DNA of 13,787 bases, taken from JAJYTL01 sp046705265 (GTDB lineage Bacteria; Pseudomonadota; Alphaproteobacteria; Ferrovibrionales; Ferrovibrionaceae). Position numbers and translations under genes: made by a program. Positions 1 through 6,605 of this stretch are shown here, piece by piece; the stretch's first letter is position 1; each line of letters begins with the position of its first letter. The stretch lies in NCBI GenBank assembly GCA_046705265.1, contig JBJKQL010000087.1:1-13787 (forward strand), written 5' to 3'. Under the pieces are notes generated by a model. It worked only from the letters and a program-made list of their open reading frames with translations. It had not been told where the DNA came from and ran no database searches.

Positions 1-1
1 T

Positions 2-127
2 CAGGCCACCCTCACCGGCGAGGTGGCCGCCTGGCAGCGAAGACGCAACGCCGCTCGATGCGGCATCGAGTGGACGTTTACGCGAAAAGACGCCGATCGC
101 AAGCTTAGCCGTCACTATGTTTCGTAA
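2..127 (+). CDS. IS630-family transposase, C-terminal end (partial at window edge)
   Basis: The frame is open from the first bases of the window and stops with TAA at 125-127, giving 41 residues. The peptide has the features of the C-terminal tail of IS630/Tc1-mariner-type DDE transposases: a W-Q-x-x-R-N segment (VAAWQRRRNAA), then W-T-F-T and a D-A-D-x-K-L pattern just before the end. In the family this tail follows the last catalytic acidic residue, so the DDE catalytic domain lies outside the window. Whether the element is intact cannot be judged. I could not identify a terminal inverted repeat or the TA target duplication downstream of the stop. The family call rests on motif recognition only. 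Confidence 0.75.
   Translation, partial: QATLTGEVAAWQRRRNAARCGIEWTFTRKDADRKLSRHYVS
2..127 (+). mobile_element. Right-hand end of an IS630-type insertion sequence
   Basis: The presence of the element is inferred from the transposase C-terminus that enters from the left edge. The outer boundary is not resolved. IS630 elements insert at TA dinucleotides and end a short distance beyond the transposase stop, so the true end probably lies within the next few dozen bases, but no inverted repeat can be matched without the left end. Confidence 0.55.
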
Positions 128-237
128 CTAATGTGCCTCAGTACCAGCGGCACTTCAGAGGAATGGAGCAGGCGCGTCACGTTGTCGCAACCAGATCATG
201 GTGCCCTGAGCCCGGCGGCTGAGCCATAGGACAGCGA

Positions 238-265
238 TTGACAGAACAAACCCGGTCATTACCCT
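238..265 (+). promoter_or_regulatory. Candidate promoter for the HAD gene
   Basis: A perfect -35 hexamer TTGACA lies at 238-243. Sixteen bases later is TACCCT (260-265), which keeps the first, second and last bases of a -10 box. A transcript starting near 272 would leave about 50 bases of leader before the ATG at 325. The TTG of this -35 box is also the alternative start codon of the longer HAD frame, so the two readings compete. The -10 match is weak. Confidence 0.3.
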
Positions 266-324
266 CCAGCCCGGTTTTCACCGGGCGCCAGATCGCCGGC
301 CGAGGGTTCGAAAGTTACAGCCGC

Positions 325-1188
325 ATGCCGCTTCGCATTTATTCGGGTCTTGCCGAGGTTATTGACCTTTATTCCGCTTATATTCTCGATGTCTGGGGGG
401 TGCTGCATAATGGCCGCGAGCCCTATCCAGGTGTTCGTGATTGCCTCCAGCGCCTGCGGGCGGCGGAGAAAAAGGTGGTGTTGCTATCGAACGCGCCGCG
501 CCGCGCCGACTGGGTTAGAGCCATGCTAGCCCGCCTCGGCATTCCCGATTCGGAATACGATCATGTGGTGACTTCAGGCGACTTGACCCGCGAGGCGCTC
601 GCCGTCGGCGCCTTGGGCCCTAAGGTCAAACGCTATTTCTCCCTTGGTCCCGAGAGCGACGGCAATCTTTTGGATGGTCTCGATTTCGAACGCGTCACGG
701 ATATCAGCGCGGCAGACTTCATTCTTGCCATTGGTTTTTTTGATCCTCGCCGCGATACGCTTCAGTCTTATGCCCCGCTCTTTGCCGCAGCGCGGGCGCG
801 CGATCTTCTTATGCTTTGCGCTAACCCCGACCTTGAGGTGATGTGGGGCGGTCAGCACATTCCTTGCGCGGGGACATTGGCGGCGGCCTATGCGGCGGCC
901 GGTGGCGCGGTGCAATTGTTCGGCAAACCCACCCGCGAAGCCTATAATGACGTGATCCGCAGGTTTGACGTTCCGCCGGAACGCGTTCTAGCGATCGGCG
1001 ATTCACTCCGCACGGACATCGCGGGCGCGAACGGCGCCGGCCTCGATTCGCTCCTTGTAACTGGCGGCATTCATGCGCGGGAATGGGCCATGGCCCCTGG
1101 CGATCCGCCGTATCTCGAAAAGGTCGCCGCTGCCTGTGCGGCTCAGGGGTGCTGGCCGAAAGGCCTCTTGGCGGAATTTCGTTGGTAG
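325..1188 (+). CDS. HAD-superfamily class IIA hydrolase, TIGR01459 type
   Basis: A 287-residue cytoplasmic protein of the haloacid dehalogenase superfamily, NagD-like class IIA subgroup, probably a phosphatase of unknown substrate. Motif I is LDVWGVLHNG with the nucleophile Asp22. The +2 position is Trp24 instead of the usual acid/base Asp, as I recall for this subfamily. Motif II is LLSNAPRR with Ser55, motif III is the Lys in FGKPTREAY (Lys201), and motif IV is GDSLRTD (Asp226, Asp231), which binds Mg2+. The cap domain lies between motifs II and III. I chose the ATG at 325 because similarity to the family begins there (PLRIYSGLAEVIDLYSAYILD). A TTG at 238 with an AGGA six bases upstream would add 29 residues that look unconserved. 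The gene is convergent with the CheZ-like gene 50 bases downstream. The physiological substrate is unknown. Confidence 0.88.
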   Translation: MPLRIYSGLAEVIDLYSAYILDVWGVLHNGREPYPGVRDCLQRLRAAEKKVVLLSNAPRRADWVRAMLARLGIPDSEYDHVVTSGDLTREALAVGALGPKVKRYFSLGPESDGNLLDGLDFERVTDISAADFILAIGFFDPRRDTLQSYAPLFAAARARDLLMLCANPDLEVMWGGQHIPCAGTLAAAYAAAGGAVQLFGKPTREAYNDVIRRFDVPPERVLAIGDSLRTDIAGANGAGLDSLLVTGGIHAREWAMAPGDPPYLEKVAAACAAQGCWPKGLLAEFRW

Positions 1189-1223
1189 CTGCGGTAGTGG
1201 GGTGTCGGCGGATTCCGTGCCTC

Positions 1224-1240
1224 GAGGCGGGCTCCGCCTT
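1224..1240. terminator. Short GC-rich hairpin between convergent genes
   Basis: AGGCGG (1225-1230) pairs with CCGCCT (1234-1239) across a three-base loop, extended by a G-T pair at 1224/1240. It sits between the HAD stop and the CheZ-like stop and overlaps the latter. There is no T-run on either side, so it would be at best a weak bidirectional terminator. Confidence 0.25.
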
Positions 1241-1760
1241 ACGCCGATTTCACCTTGTGGCCCGCGAGGAGGGCATCGACTTCAGATTGATCGATGCCTT
1301 CGCCCGCGAGCGCTGGTCCATTGAGGAGAGCCGAGTCGCCTTCCTCAGATCGCTCAGGAGGCGATGGCACATCGGCGCCCCAGGTCTCTTGCAAGCTGTT
1401 CAGCCGCTCCTCGATCGTGGCGAGCGTTTGCACCACCTTGCTTACCCGCTGCCCGGTAATGTCTTGGAACGAGCAGGCCTCGAAGATACGAAGACAAGCG
1501 TCTTGAATCTGGTTTTGCACCGCCGTGTCGGAGTTCTCCGTCGCCATGATCTCTTCGGTCGCGGCCATGATTACGTTGGTCGCTTCCTCGGTCATCTTGA
1601 CGATCGCATCAAGTTCCTGGCCCGCGCGAGGCAGCTTCAGCCGGGTCAGGTTCTGTGAGCCGATGGCGGCAATTTCTTCGCGCGCGTGAGCGATGAAATC
1701 GGCGAGTTGGCAGCAATCCCGATAAAGCGATCGAAGTTGAGACTCAAGTACGGCGTTCAT
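1239..1760 (-). CDS. cheZ: CheZ-family protein phosphatase (CheY-P dephosphorylating type)
   Basis: A 173-residue, largely helical soluble protein of the CheZ family (PF04344), which in characterised members speeds dephosphorylation of CheY-P. The diagnostic segment is FEACSFQDITGQRVSKVV, with Asp100 and Gln104 spaced four apart as the catalytic Asp143/Gln147 are in E. coli CheZ. After a polar linker (about residues 128-153) the C-terminus carries IDQSEVDALLAG. This resembles the amphipathic CheY-binding peptide at the CheZ C-terminus (Q-x-x-V-D-x-L-L pattern). I chose the ATG at 1760; the frame extends 24 codons upstream to a TTG, but that part (MSSSRLLARRRT...) is Arg-rich and not family-like. 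No other chemotaxis gene is in the window, so the partner response regulator must be encoded elsewhere. The family call is firm; the exact partner is inference. Confidence 0.82.
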   Translation of the reverse strand: MNAVLESQLRSLYRDCCQLADFIAHAREEIAAIGSQNLTRLKLPRAGQELDAIVKMTEEATNVIMAATEEIMATENSDTAVQNQIQDACLRIFEACSFQDITGQRVSKVVQTLATIEERLNSLQETWGADVPSPPERSEEGDSALLNGPALAGEGIDQSEVDALLAGHKVKSA

Positions 1761-1921
1761 TTTCGCGCTCGCAATTGTCGATAAACAAGTTCTGCAAGTC
1801 CGCCGTCTTGCGAGAAGCCGGCTTGATGACAAATGGCAATGTCGTTCACAACGATATTGGCAAGGGAGCTAATGAATGGTTAAGCGAGTGACACAGATTT
1901 TCTCGGTTTGCGTGCAAAGGG

Positions 1922-1950
1922 TTGCGAACCCCTGGCAGGGGCTTTATATT
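1922..1950 (+). promoter_or_regulatory. Sigma70-like promoter with overlapping palindromes, upstream of maoC
   Basis: TTGCGA (-35, 1922-1927) is separated by exactly 17 bases from TATATT (-10, 1945-1950), predicting transcription from about 1957 and a leader of about 29 bases before the GTG at 1986. Two inverted repeats overlap it. GGGTT-GCG-AACCC (1919-1931) covers the -35 box, and CCCCTG-G-CAGGGG (1929-1941) fills the spacer. They share three bases, and both look like possible repressor sites. No regulator is identified. Confidence 0.6.
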
Positions 1951-1973
1951 GCGCCGCACAAATCGTCGGTCGT

Positions 1974-1980
1974 AAAGGTG
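1974..1980 (+). promoter_or_regulatory. Ribosome binding site deciding the maoC start
   Basis: AAAGGTG lies five bases before the GTG at 1986. With the promoter at 1922-1950 it argues for this start over the upstream TTG at 1908, which would place the promoter inside the coding region. Confidence 0.6.
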
Positions 1981-1985
1981 TCGAT

Positions 1986-2486
1986 GTGGTTAAGCCGCGA
2001 GTAAGCTATTTCGAAGATTTGGCGATCGGCATGTCGGCCGCCTATACAAAAACGATTACAGACGCCGACATCCAATCCTTTTCGCACCTCTCGGGGGACA
2101 CAAATCCGCTTCACCTTGATCACCAATTTGCGGCCGCTTCCGTGTTCGGCAGCCGGATCGTTCATGGCATGCTGGCGGCGAGCTTGCTTTCAACCGTCTT
2201 TGGCACCAAGCTCCCGGGGCCCGGCGGAATCTATATCTCGCAGAACCTTCGCTTTCGTGCACCGGTCCGGCCCGGCGAGACGGTGGTGGCGGAAGCCCGG
2301 GTGATTGCAACCGACGCCAAGCGCCGCCGTGCCACCTTCGCCTGCTCGTGCAGGGTTGGCACGCGGCTGGTGATCGAGGGCGAGGCCATTATCCAAGTCC
2401 CGTCACGGACGGACGCGCGGCGGGCCGAATCCACCCCCGACGGGCTGGCAGGCTTGTCCTTGATTCCTGGCTCTGCTCGCGCTTAA
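1986..2486 (+). CDS. MaoC-family (R)-enoyl-CoA hydratase-like protein
   Basis: A 166-residue single hot-dog-fold protein of the MaoC dehydratase family, related to (R)-specific enoyl-CoA hydratases (PhaJ). The hydratase signature is present as SHLSGDTNPLHLD, with Asp38 and His43 spaced five apart as in the PhaJ catalytic pair. It is followed by FAAASVFGSRIVHGMLAASL, which matches the family's G-x-x-I-x-H-G-M segment. The last 25 or so residues (SRTDARRAES...) are a polar tail without family similarity. It probably hydrates trans-2-enoyl-CoA to (R)-3-hydroxyacyl-CoA in the cytoplasm, linking beta-oxidation to polyhydroxyalkanoate or fatty-acid metabolism; the natural substrate is inferred only. 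The GTG start is supported by an AAAGGTG site and a promoter just upstream. The next gene, ribF, follows after 76 bases on the same strand. Confidence 0.85.
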   Translation: MVKPRVSYFEDLAIGMSAAYTKTITDADIQSFSHLSGDTNPLHLDHQFAAASVFGSRIVHGMLAASLLSTVFGTKLPGPGGIYISQNLRFRAPVRPGETVVAEARVIATDAKRRRATFACSCRVGTRLVIEGEAIIQVPSRTDARRAESTPDGLAGLSLIPGSARA

Positions 2487-2562
2487 TTCGCTTCCGTCTT
2501 GGCGCGTTTCGGTGTGGCTGGATGCGGCGAAGCGGTTTGCCTTCTCGGGATTGGACGACAGG

Positions 2563-3570
2563 ATGCGCATTTTTAGGCACTATCAAAGGCTTCCGCCCGA
2601 GGCAAAGGGATCGGTTGCCGTGCTCGGCAATTTTGATGGTGTTCATCGCGGACATCAGGAGGTCATCGCTCGCGGGCGGGCGATCGCCGACCGGCTCCGG
2701 GCACCGCTCGCCGTAGTCACCTTCGAGCCTCACCCTCGAGCCTTTTTTGCTCCCGACCGACCGCCGTTCCGTCTTACAACCTTACGCTCCAAGGCGCATC
2801 ATCTCGAACAGCTCGGCGTCGAATTTTTGTTCGCCTTGCCCTTCACGCTTGCCTTTTCCAAGCACCTTGCCGAGGACTTCGTGATCGAGGCGCTGGTCGA
2901 AGGTTTGCATGTCCGCCATGTGGTGATTGGCTACGATTTTTGCTTCGGTCATCAGCGCGGGGGTGGTCCCACGCTGCTCGGCTGGATGGGGGAGATGGAG
3001 GATTTCGGCCTTACTGTGGTGGCACCAATTCGGGACGGCAACGACATTTTTTCCTCAAGCTTGATCCGCGAGCATCTCGCCGTCGGAAAACCACAGGCTG
3101 CCGCCGAATTGCTTGGCGGCTGGTGGGAAGTCGAAGGCCGCGTGCGCCGTGGGGACGCCCGCGGCCGCGTCCTTGGCTATCCGACCGCGAACCTCACCCT
3201 TGGTAAATATCTTGTGCCGCTGCTCGGCATTTACGCCGTGCGTGTCGGGTTAATGGATGCCGATCGCGCGGTCACTTGGCACGATGGTGTTGCGAGCGTC
3301 GGCCGCAGGCCGACCTTCGGCGCCGGAGAGGTGCTTCTCGAAGTCCATCTCTTCGACTTTAACGAGGATATTTATGGTCGTTACCTACGCGTCGCTTTTG
3401 TCGACTTCATTCGGCCCGAGAAAACTTTCACGTGCGTCGAAACGCTGAAGGCCGCAATGGCGGCAGACTGTCTTGCGGCCCGGCGCATCCTCGCCGCTCC
3501 GGAAAATCAGACCGAGCGACGCTTCGCTCGGGTCGGGCGGCGCGAGCCCGTTGATCGGTTCCATTCCTGA
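2563..3570 (+). CDS. ribF: Bifunctional riboflavin kinase / FAD synthetase
   Basis: A 335-residue bifunctional enzyme that phosphorylates riboflavin to FMN and adenylylates FMN to FAD. The N-terminal nucleotidyltransferase domain shows LGNFDGVHRGHQ (residues 21-32, HIGH-like ATP site), TFEPHPRAFF (53-62) and SSSLIREHL (164-172, equivalent to ISSTxIR). The C-terminal riboflavin kinase domain shows GDARGRVLGYPTANL (197-211), GVASVGRRPTFG (242-253), and Glu260 in LEVHLFDF as the likely catalytic base. Length fits the family, with about 20 extra residues at the C-terminus encoded partly by a strong inverted repeat. I chose the ATG at 2563 because RibF proteins begin a few residues before the GNFDGVHxGH motif; an in-frame GTG at 2512 would add 17 residues. 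It precedes ileS, a common alphaproteobacterial arrangement. Confidence 0.95.
   Translation: MRIFRHYQRLPPEAKGSVAVLGNFDGVHRGHQEVIARGRAIADRLRAPLAVVTFEPHPRAFFAPDRPPFRLTTLRSKAHHLEQLGVEFLFALPFTLAFSKHLAEDFVIEALVEGLHVRHVVIGYDFCFGHQRGGGPTLLGWMGEMEDFGLTVVAPIRDGNDIFSSSLIREHLAVGKPQAAAELLGGWWEVEGRVRRGDARGRVLGYPTANLTLGKYLVPLLGIYAVRVGLMDADRAVTWHDGVASVGRRPTFGAGEVLLEVHLFDFNEDIYGRYLRVAFVDFIRPEKTFTCVETLKAAMAADCLAARRILAAPENQTERRFARVGRREPVDRFHS
3510..3534 (+). repeat. Strong inverted repeat inside the ribF 3' end
   Basis: CCGAGCGA (3512-3519) pairs perfectly with TCGCTCGG (3524-3531) around a four-base CGCT loop. The stem can be lengthened by two further pairs (GA at 3510-3511 with TC at 3533-3534) past a bulged G at 3532. 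It lies within the last 20 codons of ribF, in the part that looks like a family-atypical extension. There is no downstream T-run, so an intrinsic terminator is unlikely; a REP-like dispersed palindrome is possible. Confidence 0.4.
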
Positions 3571-3589
3571 CATTCGGGCGTTACCGGAA

Positions 3590-3760
3590 ATGCGCCTCGA
3601 CACCCTGGCTCCGCGCTGTTACAAGAGCCGCGGGCTGGCGAGCTTCTTCTGTTTGCTGGTTGCATTAGGTTTGTTGGGTCGGGGAGGGCTGATTCGTCCG
3701 GCCGCAACCCGTAAAGTCCGGGATCGCATCGTCTCAGATCGCATCGTCCATGACCGCTGA
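3590..3760 (+). CDS. Possible small hydrophobic ORF overlapping the ileS start
   Basis: A 56-codon frame from ATG 3590 occupies almost the whole ribF-ileS gap and stops at 3758-3760, 11 bases into ileS. Residues 14-30 (RGLASFFCLLVALGLLG) are hydrophobic enough for one membrane segment. The end contains the repeated peptide DRIVSDRIVHDR, encoded by a 12-base direct repeat. There is no good ribosome binding site (only GGAA abutting the ATG) and I recognise no family. It could be a leader whose translation couples to ileS, which has no visible Shine-Dalgarno of its own, or simply chance. Function unknown. Confidence 0.2.
   Translation: MRLDTLAPRCYKSRGLASFFCLLVALGLLGRGGLIRPAATRKVRDRIVSDRIVHDR
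3722..3748 (+). repeat. Two direct copies of a 12-base repeat before ileS
   Basis: GATCGCATCGTC occurs at 3722-3733 and again at 3737-3748, a period of 15 bases, ending one base before the ileS ATG. The second copy occupies the position where the ribosome binding site would be expected. The period is a multiple of three, so the overlapping small frame stays open through both copies. Confidence 0.7.
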
Positions 3761-6605
3761 CTATCGTTCCACCGTTTTCCTGCCAGAGACCAATTTCCCG
3801 ATGAAGGCCGGCTTGCCGAAGCGCGAGCCTGAGCATCTCGCGCGTTGGGCGAAGATCAAACTTTTCGATCGCCTCCGCGTCGCCGCCAAGGGGCGGGAGA
3901 AATTCATCCTTCACGACGGGCCGCCTTATGCTAACGGCGACATTCATATCGGCCATGCGCTGAATAAGATTCTGAAGGATGTCATTAATCGGGCACAGCA
4001 AATGCTCGGCAAGGATGCCTGTTATGTCCCCGGCTGGGACTGCCACGGCCTGCCTATTGAGTGGAAGATCGAGGAGCGTTATCGGGCCGCTGGAAAGAAC
4101 AAGGACGAGGTGCCGATAGCGATCTTCCGGCGCGAGTGCCGCGATTTTGCCAATTATTGGATTGCCGTTCAGCGCGAGCAGTTCCGCCGTCTCGGCGTCG
4201 AGGGCGACTGGGAGAATCCCTACACCACCATGTCCTATCCGGCGGAAGCCGCGATTGTCCATGAGCTTCTTCGCTTCCTCATGCAGGGTAGTCTTTATCG
4301 CGGCGCCAAGCCGGTGCTTTGGTCAGTCGTCGAGAAGACGGCGCTCGCCGAAGCCGAGATAGAATATCACGATCACAGTTCTCCAACGATCTGGGTCCGG
4401 TTTCCCGTCGCCCGAGGGCCAGAGGCGGTGATGGGCGCTGCCATCGTGATCTGGACCACGACGCCCTGGACGATCCCTGGCAATCGTGCGATCGCATTCG
4501 ACGAGAAGGCCGACTACATCCGTTGTCGCATTGACGAGATCGCGGACGCTTCGCTCGCCCGCGTGGGTGAAGAAATCGTTGTCGCCGCGCCGCTTCTTGA
4601 GACGGTCACTGAAGCCGCCGGTGTCCTTCGCGTCACGCCGATTGCGACCGGCATCAAGGGCAAATCGCTTTTCGGCACCGTCTGCGCGCACCCTTTCAAG
4701 GGGACCGACGCAGAGGGGCGGCCGATCTACGCGTTCGACGTGCCTCTTCTTCCCGGCGATTTCGTTACCATGGATCAAGGTACTGGTTTCGTTCACGTGG
4801 CGCCTGGCCATGGCGCGGACGACTTCGATCTCGGCCGCAAACACGGCATCGAGGTGCCGGAGACGGTTGCAGGGGATGGCTGTTATATGCCTCATGTGCC
4901 GCTTTTCGCCGGCCGCGCGGTATTCACGACGGATGGCAAGGAAGGCGACGCGAACGGTGCTGTAATCGGTGCCTTGAAGGCGGCTGGCGCGCTGCTCGCC
5001 CGCAGCCGGCTGCGGCACAGTTATCCCCATTCGTGGCGATCGAAGGCGCCGCTCATCTTTCGCACAACGCCACAGTGGTTTATCTCGATGGCGGTGAACG
5101 ATCTCCGCACCAAGGCGCTGAATGCCATCGATCAGGTGCGTTGGGTGCCAGCGGCGGGACGGAACCGTATCCGCGGCATGATAGAAAGCCGGCCCGATTG
5201 GGTGATATCGCGCCAGCGCGCCTGGGGCGTGCCCATTACGCTTTTCATCGAGCGTGAGAGCGGCAAGCCGCTGCGCGACCCTAAGGTCAATCAGCGCATC
5301 GTCGAGGCGATAGCATCGGAGGGCGCGGATGCCTGGTTCCTGAGCCCGGCCGAGCGCTTTCTTGGTGCGGATTATGATGCAGCCCGCTTCGAGCAAGTCA
5401 TGGACATTCTCGACGTCTGGTTCGATTCGGGATCGACCCATGCCTATGTGCTTGAACATCGGCCGGAACTCAAATGGCCAGCCTCGCTTTATCTCGAAGG
5501 TTCCGACCAGCATCGCGGCTGGTTCCATTCCAGTCTCTTGGAAAGTTGCGGCACGCGCGGTCGCGCGCCTTACGAAGCAGTGCTGACCCACGGCTTCGTC
5601 ATGGACGGCGAGGGCCGCAAGATGTCGAAGTCCTTGGGCAACGTGGTGGCGCCCTCGGATGTGGTCGACCAGCACGGCGCAGATATTCTACGCCTTTGGG
5701 TGGTGTCTTCAGACTATGCAGAAGACCTCCGGATCGGGCCCGAGATCATCAGGGCCGAAGTTGAAACCTACCGCAAGATTCGCAACACCCTCCGGTATCT
5801 CCTCGGCAATCTCGCGGGTTTCGACGACGCGGAGCGAATCGACGCGCTAGCAATGCCGGAACTCGACCGCTGGGTGCTGCATCGCTTGGCTGAGCTCGAC
5901 CGGCTGGTGCGCAAGGCCGTCGCCGAGTTCGATTTTCACAACATGTTTGTCGCGCTCTATAACTTTTGCGTTGGCGATCTTTCGGCGTTCTATTTCGACA
6001 TTCGTAAGGACGTACTCTATTGCGACGATCGGCGCTCGACCCGCCGGCGCGCGGCTCGCACCGTCCTGGACCAGATCTTCTCTTGCCTGACTGCATGGCT
6101 TGCGCCGGTGCTCTGCTTCACGGCCGAAGAGGCTTGGCTCTGCCGCTTCTCGGGTGACAACGAGAGCGTGCATTTGCGGCTCTTTCCCGAGATCCCGGGC
6201 AATTGGCTCGCGCCGGAGCTGGGCCGCAAGTGGAGCGAATTGCGCGAGCTTCGGCGTGTTGTTACCGGAGCCTTGGAGATCGAGCGGCGCGAGAAACGTA
6301 TTGGGTCGAGCTTGCAGGCCCATCCCACGATCTATGTGGCGCCGCGCTGGCAGGCTGCCGCTGCCGGGGCCGATCTCGCAGAAATATGCATTACGTCCGG
6401 CGTTACGCTGGAGGTTGGCGATGGTCCGGAAAATGCGTTTCGGCTTCCCGATATCGAAGGCGTCGCGGTCGTGCCGAGGCTGGCCGACGGCGAGAAATGC
6501 CAGCGTTGCTGGCAGGTTTTATCCGACGTCGGGAGCGATCCGCGCCTTCCCGATCTTTGCGGGCGCTGCGCCGAAGTGGTGCGGCCAAGCCTTGAATCGC
6601 TCTGA
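3750..6605 (+). CDS. ileS: Isoleucyl-tRNA synthetase
   Basis: A 951-residue class I aminoacyl-tRNA synthetase that charges tRNA-Ile in the cytoplasm. In order: the N-terminal segment STVFLPETNFPMKAGLPKRE typical of bacterial IleS; the HIGH motif in NGDIHIGHA (His66-His69); the inserted CP1 editing domain with TTTPWTIPGN and GHGADDFDLGRKHG, which hydrolyses Val-tRNA-Ile; KMSKS at 624-628; the anticodon-binding helices; and a C-terminal zinc site CQRC (Cys917, Cys920) with CGRC (Cys937, Cys940). Length and domain order are normal for the zinc-containing type of bacterial IleS. The ATG at 3750 matches the family N-terminus, although no Shine-Dalgarno is visible, only the 12-base repeat. The TGA stop overlaps the lspA ATG by one base, so ileS and lspA are translationally coupled. 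Confidence 0.98.
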   Translation: MTADYRSTVFLPETNFPMKAGLPKREPEHLARWAKIKLFDRLRVAAKGREKFILHDGPPYANGDIHIGHALNKILKDVINRAQQMLGKDACYVPGWDCHGLPIEWKIEERYRAAGKNKDEVPIAIFRRECRDFANYWIAVQREQFRRLGVEGDWENPYTTMSYPAEAAIVHELLRFLMQGSLYRGAKPVLWSVVEKTALAEAEIEYHDHSSPTIWVRFPVARGPEAVMGAAIVIWTTTPWTIPGNRAIAFDEKADYIRCRIDEIADASLARVGEEIVVAAPLLETVTEAAGVLRVTPIATGIKGKSLFGTVCAHPFKGTDAEGRPIYAFDVPLLPGDFVTMDQGTGFVHVAPGHGADDFDLGRKHGIEVPETVAGDGCYMPHVPLFAGRAVFTTDGKEGDANGAVIGALKAAGALLARSRLRHSYPHSWRSKAPLIFRTTPQWFISMAVNDLRTKALNAIDQVRWVPAAGRNRIRGMIESRPDWVISRQRAWGVPITLFIERESGKPLRDPKVNQRIVEAIASEGADAWFLSPAERFLGADYDAARFEQVMDILDVWFDSGSTHAYVLEHRPELKWPASLYLEGSDQHRGWFHSSLLESCGTRGRAPYEAVLTHGFVMDGEGRKMSKSLGNVVAPSDVVDQHGADILRLWVVSSDYAEDLRIGPEIIRAEVETYRKIRNTLRYLLGNLAGFDDAERIDALAMPELDRWVLHRLAELDRLVRKAVAEFDFHNMFVALYNFCVGDLSAFYFDIRKDVLYCDDRRSTRRRAARTVLDQIFSCLTAWLAPVLCFTAEEAWLCRFSGDNESVHLRLFPEIPGNWLAPELGRKWSELRELRRVVTGALEIERREKRIGSSLQAHPTIYVAPRWQAAAAGADLAEICITSGVTLEVGDGPENAFRLPDIEGVAVVPRLADGEKCQRCWQVLSDVGSDPRLPDLCGRCAEVVRPSLESL

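Noticed and set aside
1083..1658. A 191-codon plus-strand frame across the HAD/CheZ junction
   Set aside because: It overlaps the end of the HAD gene out of frame and then reads antisense to the CheZ-like gene.
1775..1790. TTGT-N6-ACAA dyad upstream of the CheZ-like gene as an operator
   Set aside because: The arms are only four bases long and no convincing minus-strand promoter lies next to it, so chance is the simplest explanation.
3507..4262. A 251-codon minus-strand frame over the ribF end and ileS start
   Set aside because: It is antisense to conserved ribF and ileS coding sequence, with no recognisable domain.
4323..5675. A 450-codon open frame on the minus strand inside ileS
   Set aside because: It is antisense to one of the best-conserved parts of ileS, including the editing domain and KMSKS region, and its product resembles no family. 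Long antisense frames are common in GC-rich coding DNA.
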